This document shows, piece after piece, positions 1-3,316 of a stretch of 5,109 nucleotides of DNA (its first letter is position 1; the number at the start of each line of letters is the position of its first letter). Source of the DNA: Candidatus Aenigmatarchaeota archaeon (GTDB lineage: Archaea; Aenigmatarchaeota; Aenigmatarchaeia; GW2011-AR5); the NCBI GenBank assembly GCA_016198625.1, contig JACQIH010000060.1:1-5109 (forward strand). Reading direction: 5' to 3'. A program made the position numbers and the translations under genes. The notes under the pieces were generated by a model. It made no database searches. It was not told the DNA's origin and worked only from the letters and a program-made list of their open reading frames with translations.

Positions 1-318
1 CTTGCTGCTTTCTTCATAAACTTCTTCGGCGGAACGTCGGTATTTTTGGCAGGCATACTCGTCGTCCTTCTCTTCGCGGCGCTGCTCGGCAAGGACCTTA
101 CGTACTGGTCCGACAACTCCTGGGCGCTCGGCCTCGTGGTCGTGATAGCCATAGTCCTGTTCCTGTCATCCACGGGCGGCGGCTTCCTCGGCATCGCGCT
201 CAGCGGCGACGCGGCTGTCCTCATATTCGCTGTCATAGTCGTGCTCATATCGGCATGGTTCGTGACGCAGGAGCCGAAAAAGAAGAAGGAAGCCGGCGAG
301 AAGAAAGAAGGCGGATAA
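1..318 (+). CDS. Multi-pass membrane protein, 3' part only (paralogue of the gene at 985-1455)
   Basis: The reading frame is open from the first base, so the true start lies left of the window. The visible 105 codons end in TAA at 316-318. A TTG at 46 could be read as a start, but it falls inside a hydrophobic stretch that matches the paralogue, so it is unlikely to be the real one. Three hydrophobic segments are visible (about codons 12-29, 43-59 and 72-89), followed by a very charged tail rich in Lys and Glu (EPKKKKEAGEKKEGG), probably cytoplasmic. Codons 4-32 align without gaps to residues 70-98 of the protein at 985-1455, with 15 of 29 identical by hand count (for example FF, LAG, LF, G.D). 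The charged tail is absent from the paralogue. No enzymatic motif is seen and the function is unknown. An integral membrane location is well supported. Confidence 0.8.
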   Translation, partial: LAAFFINFFGGTSVFLAGILVVLLFAALLGKDLTYWSDNSWALGLVVVIAIVLFLSSTGGGFLGIALSGDAAVLIFAVIVVLISAWFVTQEPKKKKEAGEKKEGG

Positions 319-368
319 GCTAGACAGTCTTGACGCTGTTTTTATTCCTGCTTCCCAATAATTGTTGA

Positions 369-941
369 ATGGCGCTGCCTTTTGGCTACAGGCTTTTTCT
401 GGTCATTATCGTCCTGTTCGCGATAATCACCGTGAATTCAGACAAGCTCGTCGCCATACCTTTCTCGATTCTGCTTTCCATTGTCATGTATTACTACGGC
501 ACATATTATTTCGGCTCAATATGGGAGCCCGCGCCCATGGACAAAGTGAGGAAGATGGTTAGCGCCGTTAGCGTGAGAAACAAAACCGTTTATGACCTGG
601 GATCCGGCGACGGCAGGGTTATCATCCTCGCCGCGAAGAAAGGCGCGCGTGCCTACGGCGTGGAGATTGATTTTCTCCGCTATTTGCTGTCCCTCTATAA
701 AATAAGGAAAGCGAAATCTAATGCAAAAGTCTTCCTTAACAGCTTTTTCCTCGCGGATCTGCGCGAAGCGGACGTGGTTTTCATGCACCTGCAGCAGGAA
801 ACCGTGTGGAAGCTGGAAGACAAATTCCTGAAAGAACTCAAGAAAGGCGCGCGAGTAGTCAGTTATATTTTCAGGTGCAGGAAGCTGAAGCTCGTGAAGA
901 GCATGAAGAAAGAACAGATTTACATCTACAGAATCCCCTGA
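369..941 (+). CDS. Membrane-anchored class I SAM-dependent methyltransferase, FAM173/ATPSCKMT-like
   Basis: This 190-residue protein begins with one or two hydrophobic segments (about residues 7-22 and 29-47) and continues into a compact Rossmann-type methyltransferase domain. Motif I, the SAM-binding glycine loop, is VYDLGSGDGRV at residues 74-84. The acidic end of strand 2 is GVEID (97-101). ADVVFMHL (134-141) sits at the motif IV position, and ELKKGARVVSY (156-166) matches the later strand. A membrane anchor, the exact DLGSGDGR loop and a PG/KGARVVS-type segment are typical of the FAM173/ATPSCKMT family, whose eukaryotic members methylate lysines of mitochondrial proteins. The target here is unknown, though a membrane protein is likely. 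The gene lies 50 bases after one multi-pass membrane protein and 43 before its paralogue, which makes these possible partners or substrates (inference). ATG 369 is used because it opens the hydrophobic anchor. No Shine-Dalgarno sequence is evident. A tandem 9-base repeat gives two in-frame TGA stops. Confidence 0.85.
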   Translation: MALPFGYRLFLVIIVLFAIITVNSDKLVAIPFSILLSIVMYYYGTYYFGSIWEPAPMDKVRKMVSAVSVRNKTVYDLGSGDGRVIILAAKKGARAYGVEIDFLRYLLSLYKIRKAKSNAKVFLNSFFLADLREADVVFMHLQQETVWKLEDKFLKELKKGARVVSYIFRCRKLKLVKSMKKEQIYIYRIP

Positions 942-948
942 ATCCCCT
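931..948 (+). repeat. Tandem 9-base repeat (GAATCCCCT x2) spanning a stop codon
   Basis: Two perfect copies of GAATCCCCT lie head to tail and are followed by GA. The repeat covers the last codons and the TGA stop of the methyltransferase gene. As the unit is a multiple of three, the second copy gives a second in-frame TGA at 948-950, two codons further on. It looks like a small slippage duplication. Confidence 0.9.
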
Positions 949-956
949 GATTAACA

Positions 957-964
957 ATTTAAAC
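957..964 (+). promoter_or_regulatory. Archaeal TATA-like box for the membrane protein gene at 985
   Basis: The sequence ATTTAAAC is centred about 24-25 bases before ATG 985, close to the usual TATA-to-transcription-start distance in archaea. This suggests a transcript starting at or next to the ATG. A weak AAGG lies just before the ATG and could help if a leader exists. The assignment rests on spacing and base composition only. Confidence 0.5.
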
Positions 965-984
965 AGGGAAACAAAATAAGGATT

Positions 985-1455
985 ATGCCCAATCCGTTCG
1001 AAGTCCTTGTCATGAACCTCGAGGCGCTGGGCTTCTTCGGATTTCTGCTGCCTTTCCTTTTCATACTCACGGTCGTTTATGCTATACTGCTGAAGACAAA
1101 GGTTCTTGGCGAGGATAAGATGGTAACAGGCGGGCTCTCGCTTGTCCTCGCTTTTTTCATCGTGGGATTCGGAGGCCCCGCCGTGGGCACATTCTTTTCA
1201 ACCCTGTTCGGGCTGGGAGCCGTGATTCTAGCGGGGCTTCTCGTGATAATCCTTTTCCTTGCCATGACCGGCGGCGACGTCTCGAAGATGCTCAGCGGCA
1301 CGGAAATCAAGTGGGTTCTGATAGCGGTAGGCGTTATTGTGTTCTTCGTCGCGGCCGGCGCGGGCTTCGGCATAAAGGTAACTGACACGACATGGGGAAT
1401 CGTCCTGATGATTGTCGTCGTCGGGGTTGCAATCGGGTTCCTGATGAAAGGGTAA
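985..1455 (+). CDS. Conserved multi-pass membrane protein of unknown function
   Basis: This 156-residue protein is almost wholly hydrophobic, with about five predicted membrane segments (roughly residues 17-37, 48-66, 74-96, 108-127 and 137-154). A short charged loop with KTKVLGEDK (37-45) follows the first segment, and a Gly-rich turn (GFGGPAVG) lies near 61-68. The second half is clearly related to the truncated protein at the left edge (15 of 29 identical over residues 70-98), so the pair arose by duplication. From memory, proteins with a similar opening (a LLPF..-VYA-L.KTK-LG pattern) are frequent as hypotheticals in DPANN archaea; this was not checked. No catalytic motif, signal peptidase site or pilin cleavage motif is visible. 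ATG 985 fits the TATA-like box upstream. The gene is convergent with the small membrane protein gene ending at 1544. Confidence 0.85.
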   Translation: MPNPFEVLVMNLEALGFFGFLLPFLFILTVVYAILLKTKVLGEDKMVTGGLSLVLAFFIVGFGGPAVGTFFSTLFGLGAVILAGLLVIILFLAMTGGDVSKMLSGTEIKWVLIAVGVIVFFVAAGAGFGIKVTDTTWGIVLMIVVVGVAIGFLMKG

Positions 1456-1543
1456 TCAAAAATAGATCATAATCAGTAAGACGGAGCTTCACTTCTTCTG
1501 GACCCTTAAAGAAGAATCCGCCATAACTTTCCGATTTTCCGCT

Positions 1544-1759
1544 TTACTTCTTCTTCCCCTTCACATGCTGCCAGAAACAGAGCAGCGAGAAAATTCCGGT
1601 CAGCAGCATGGATGCCAGGTAAAGCGTGGCGACGAATCCGAGCACGCCCTCGCTGAAAGGGAAAAGCGCGGAATAGACGGAAAGGAACACGACGCTCAGC
1701 GCCGAGACGCCGAGGAAAAACAGGGTAGCAGCAAGCGTGTTTTCCTTGTTCAGCTTCAT
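1544..1759 (-). CDS. Small two-helix membrane protein (paralogue of the gene at 1764-1985)
   Basis: Read from ATG 1759 the product is 71 residues: a basic start MKLNKEN, two hydrophobic helices (about 9-33 and 39-62) and a basic tail HVKGKKK. It closely resembles the product of the gene just upstream: both start MKL.KE, and about 17 of the first 66 positions are identical in an ungapped hand alignment, 12 of them in the first 27. An adjacent in-frame ATG at 1762 would add one Met. The frame stays open further upstream, but that stretch is the coding end of the neighbour in another frame and is not conserved between the paralogues. A GGAG Shine-Dalgarno sequence sits 8 bases before ATG 1759. 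The gene starts only a few bases after the neighbour's stop, so the two are surely co-transcribed. Function is unknown. Confidence 0.8.
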   Translation of the reverse strand: MKLNKENTLAATLFFLGVSALSVVFLSVYSALFPFSEGVLGFVATLYLASMLLTGIFSLLCFWQHVKGKKK

Positions 1760-1763
1760 CATC

Positions 1764-1985
1764 TCATCTCCTTTTCTGTTTCTCTTCTTTAAGGTAGTGG
1801 TAGGAAGTGGCCAGAGCCAAAACAGCAACGACCCAGGAAGTCAGCGAGAGGAACGTCACAAAGAGGTCCAGATAGCCGCCCAGTGCATTAATGACAAAAC
1901 TGTTCGACAGGGAAAGAATAGAAACCAGGTAAATGCCGAAAAAGAGCATCGTCAGCCCGAGATATTTTTCCTTGCTTAGTTTCAT
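1764..1985 (-). CDS. Small two-helix membrane protein (paralogue of the gene at 1544-1759)
   Basis: This 73-residue product begins MKLSKEKYLG, has two hydrophobic helices (about 9-27 and 38-62) joined by a short loop (SFVINALGGYLD), and ends in a charged tail (LKEEKQKRR). With lysines at both ends and two helices, both termini are probably cytoplasmic. It pairs with the next gene as a tandem duplicate: same start motif, same length and topology, shared residues at FVxxL.L.S in helix 2. ATG 1985 opens the conserved MKL motif. A weak purine-rich GAAGGGA lies a few bases upstream, and a hairpin lies before that (2000-2026). No known domain is recognised. These could be accessory subunits of the envelope or filament machinery encoded nearby, but only proximity suggests this. 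Confidence 0.8.
   Translation of the reverse strand: MKLSKEKYLGLTMLFFGIYLVSILSLSNSFVINALGGYLDLFVTFLSLTSWVVAVLALATSYHYLKEEKQKRR
1768..1771 (-). promoter_or_regulatory. Shine-Dalgarno GGAG for the gene starting at 1759/1762
   Basis: On the minus strand GGAG lies inside the last codons of the upstream gene, 8 bases before ATG 1759 and 5 before ATG 1762. It supports internal translation start within a two-gene transcript and argues against the longer upstream extension of that frame. Confidence 0.7.
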
Positions 1986-1999
1986 AACAATCCCTTCAG

Positions 2000-2026
2000 A
2001 GGAGAAGAACCTGACGGTTCTCTCCT
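2000..2026. repeat. Imperfect inverted repeat (hairpin) in the gap between two minus-strand genes
   Basis: Plus-strand AGGAGAAGAACC (2000-2011) pairs with GGTTCTCTCCT (2016-2026) across a four-base loop TGAC, giving 11 pairs with one bulged A at 2005. It lies between the stop of the coiled-coil gene (2054) and the start of the small membrane protein gene (1985), in a 68-base gap. On the minus strand no T-run follows it, so it does not look like a simple terminator. It could be a leader hairpin affecting translation of the two small genes, a processing site, or a protein-binding site. Confidence 0.55.
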
Positions 2027-2053
2027 TCTAACCTCATTCCCTCTTTAAGAGTA

Positions 2054-2731
2054 TTAACTTTCCGCTTCCACGACGCCGCGCTTTTCCTTCATCTCGTGGA
2101 TCATGCGCGAGAGGGACTCTATGTTCTTCGTCAGCGCCGGCAGGAACTGCTTGAACGCCTTTTCCAGGCCGCCGACGCGCGCCTGCAACTCTTCCATCTG
2201 CTCGCCGAGCTCGTGGACCTTCGCGTCGGATTCCTTGCCGCCGCTCTCGTGCTTCGCTGACTCCAGCCGGTGCGACCACTGCTGCATATCAGCGCGCAGC
2301 CTGTTCAGCTCTTCCTCCAGCTTGCCTGTTTTTTCTTCAAACTTCTGCCATTTTTCCTGCACAACGCCTTCCACAAGCTCTTCGACAATGACCTCGGGAT
2401 TTATCTCGAGTTCAGGCTCCCCCAGGCCGAGCTGCTCTTCAACGGTGGCGGGCGTTGCCTGGCTTATGTCCGGGAGTTCCGGGAGCTCGGGCATCTGCTC
2501 GGCTCTCTGCGCCGGTGCAGCCGATGCCTGCGCGGCCTGCGGAACTGGCTCGCCGACCCCTTTCTTGACCGCCGACATCATGGCTTTCTCGATTTCCGGA
2601 TAAGAATATCCCTCGTTCTTGAGGTACCTGATAATGTCGCGGTCGCTCATGCCCATCTTGGACATCCGCTCGACGTCCTCGACCGGCGTCGGCCGCGCCT
2701 GCTCCTGCTTCTTTTTTCCGAAAAACAGCAT
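2054..2731 (-). CDS. Coiled-coil protein with N-terminal helical-hairpin domain, possible cytoplasmic scaffold of the filament system
   Basis: The 225-residue product has four parts: a short start MLFFGKKK; a compact helical region at about 17-58 containing MSDRDIIRYLKNEGYSYPEIEKA, two likely helices around a GYS turn; a Pro/Ala/Glu-rich linker (about 61-110); and a long coiled coil (about 112-157 and 168-215) broken by a Gly/Lys-rich loop near 162-168. The end, FLPALTKNIESLSRMI, is a regular helix. No signal peptide or membrane helix is present, so it is probably cytoplasmic. From memory, proteins with the same order (DII..L...GYS...IE.A.. domain, linker, EKW coiled coil, F..+LP...NI..LS end) occur widely in DPANN archaea as hypotheticals; this was not verified. 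It neighbours another coiled-coil gene and a pilus-type ATPase, so a scaffold role like ArlC/D/E is possible but unproven. A strong TATA-like box lies upstream. Confidence 0.85.
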   Translation of the reverse strand: MLFFGKKKQEQARPTPVEDVERMSKMGMSDRDIIRYLKNEGYSYPEIEKAMMSAVKKGVGEPVPQAAQASAAPAQRAEQMPELPELPDISQATPATVEEQLGLGEPELEINPEVIVEELVEGVVQEKWQKFEEKTGKLEEELNRLRADMQQWSHRLESAKHESGGKESDAKVHELGEQMEELQARVGGLEKAFKQFLPALTKNIESLSRMIHEMKEKRGVVEAES

Positions 2732-2765
2732 GAATCCTGCCTCTACTTCTATTTTGTTATCCCCC

Positions 2766-2774
2766 TTATAAATA
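2766..2774 (-). promoter_or_regulatory. Archaeal TATA-like box for the coiled-coil gene starting at 2731
   Basis: On the minus strand the sequence TATTTATAA is the best TATA match in the window. Its centre is about 38 bases before ATG 2731, predicting transcription from around 2743 and a short leader of about 12 bases that carries purine-rich GAGGCAGGA. It lies in the 54-base gap after the stop of the preceding coiled-coil gene, so the downstream gene probably has its own promoter as well as any read-through. Confidence 0.6.
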
Positions 2775-2785
2775 CGTTGCAGAAT

Positions 2786-3145
2786 CTAGCTTTCGACTTC
2801 TTCCTCGAGCGGCTTGCCCGCGGGCCCGAGGAGCTCGAGCATCTTCTCGACCTCGCGCACGTCGCGCTTCCTCGCGAACTTCCCTATCTGCCTGTTTATC
2901 TTCTCGAGCACGTTCTTTATCCTGAGGACCTCGTCGTTGAGGTTCCTCAGCGTGACATCGGCTTCCACGAACTTCGTATTCACCTTTTTCGTCCTTTCGA
3001 GCGACGACGATTCGAGCGAAGCCAGCCTTCCTTCAACGGCGTCGAGGCGCTGCTCGAGCATGCGCATCCTGCTGCTGAACTCGCTGCTGCGCCTGACAAG
3101 CTCCTGCAGAATGGAATAAATACGCGACGTGTCTTCCTTGGCCAT
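2786..3145 (-). CDS. Small coiled-coil protein, possible cytoplasmic partner of the pilus-type ATPase
   Basis: The product is 119 residues from ATG 3145 (MAKEDTS) or 123 from ATG 3157. ATG 3145 is preferred because the TATA-like box at 3169-3176 is centred about 27 bases ahead of it but only about 16 ahead of 3157, which is too close for a transcript that includes that codon. Nearly the whole protein is predicted helix with heptad-like spacing: LQELVRR...MRMLEQRLDAVEGRLASLE, then a Ser-rich break (SSSLERTKKVN), then a second coil through LRNLNDEVLRIKNVLEKINRQI. It ends in a basic patch (KFARKRDV) and an acidic tail. It lacks cysteines, membrane helices and a signal peptide. From memory, the last third resembles small coiled-coil hypotheticals next to pilus ATPases in Woesearchaeota-like genomes and may be analogous to ArlD/E; neither was checked. 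The gene is divergent from the ATPase gene. Confidence 0.82.
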   Translation of the reverse strand: MAKEDTSRIYSILQELVRRSSEFSSRMRMLEQRLDAVEGRLASLESSSLERTKKVNTKFVEADVTLRNLNDEVLRIKNVLEKINRQIGKFARKRDVREVEKMLELLGPAGKPLEEEVES

Positions 3146-3168
3146 ATCAGAACCCATCGTATTATGTT

Positions 3169-3176
3169 CTATTTAG
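3169..3176 (-). promoter_or_regulatory. Archaeal TATA-like box deciding the start at 3145
   Basis: Minus-strand CTAAATAG is centred about 27 bases before ATG 3145, the usual spacing for a leaderless archaeal transcript. The inverted repeat at 3174-3198 begins inside this box and covers the adjacent upstream bases where the BRE/TFB contact would be. Confidence 0.5.
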
Positions 3177-3198
3177 TCGGTTCCGATACCTCCGACTA
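3174..3198. promoter_or_regulatory. Perfect 7-base inverted repeat, candidate operator in the divergent promoter
   Basis: TAGTCGG (3174-3180) and CCGACTA (3192-3198) are perfect reverse complements separated by 11 bases, so the arm centres are about 18 bases apart, near two helical turns. The element overlaps the TATA-like box of the coiled-coil gene and lies about 80 bases before the box of the ATPase gene. The position would suit a dimeric regulator blocking TBP/TFB on the minus-strand promoter. An inner TCGGTTCCGA (3177-3186) is also symmetric. No regulator can be named. Confidence 0.45.
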
Positions 3199-3214
3199 TC
3201 ATGAGCTATTCTTG

Positions 3215-3253
3215 TTTCTCCCCGCTTATTAAGGTTAGCCCGAAGCGGAGAAA
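3215..3253. repeat. Imperfect inverted repeat in the divergent intergenic region
   Basis: TTTCTCC (3215-3221) pairs with GGAGAAA (3247-3253) and GCTT (3224-3227) with AAGC (3243-3246), leaving two unpaired C bases at 3222-3223 and a 15-base loop. The 11 pairs form a bulged stem between the two divergent promoters. As both genes are transcribed away from it, it should not be in either mRNA, which favours a DNA-binding site or chance over a terminator. Confidence 0.4.
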
Positions 3254-3277
3254 AATTTGTCGCGTGCCGCGGCGGAA

Positions 3278-3294
3278 CTATAAAGTTTATTTAG
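3278..3294 (+). promoter_or_regulatory. TATA-like region for the pilus-type ATPase gene
   Basis: Two AT-rich boxes adjoin: CTATAAAG (3278-3285) and TTTATTTA (3286-3293). The second is centred about 27 bases before ATG 3317, fitting a leaderless start; the first would give a leader of about 9 bases. A stop codon in the ATPase frame at 3281-3283 and the lack of other start codons after it make ATG 3317 the only good start. The 8-base palindrome GCCGCGGC (3266-3273) lies just upstream. Confidence 0.55.
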
Positions 3295-3316
3295 CGAGTC
3301 CCACCATATATCAGTC

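Noticed and set aside
1456..1543. Possible bidirectional terminator between the convergent genes
   Set aside because: CTTCTT and AAGAAG can pair around 1493-1517, but the stem is short and AT-rich with a large loop and no adjoining T-run. A T5 on the minus strand near 1461-1465 is too weak alone, so no terminator was called.
1760..1828. Longer form of the second small membrane protein starting at 1828
   Set aside because: The extension overlaps the 3' end of the upstream gene, is not shared with the paralogue, and the GGAG site points to ATG 1759/1762.
2103..2603. Ser/Cys-rich 166-codon plus-strand frame
   Set aside because: It is the complement of the coiled-coil gene; the runs of Ser reflect Glu/Arg/Gln codons on the other strand, and no start signal is seen.
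2270..3232. A 320-codon open frame on the plus strand across both coiled-coil genes
   Set aside because: It is antisense to two well-supported minus-strand coiled-coil genes and spans their intergenic promoter. Its product has no recognisable domain and an odd composition rich in Leu, Arg and His. It is a by-product of the codon use of the real genes.
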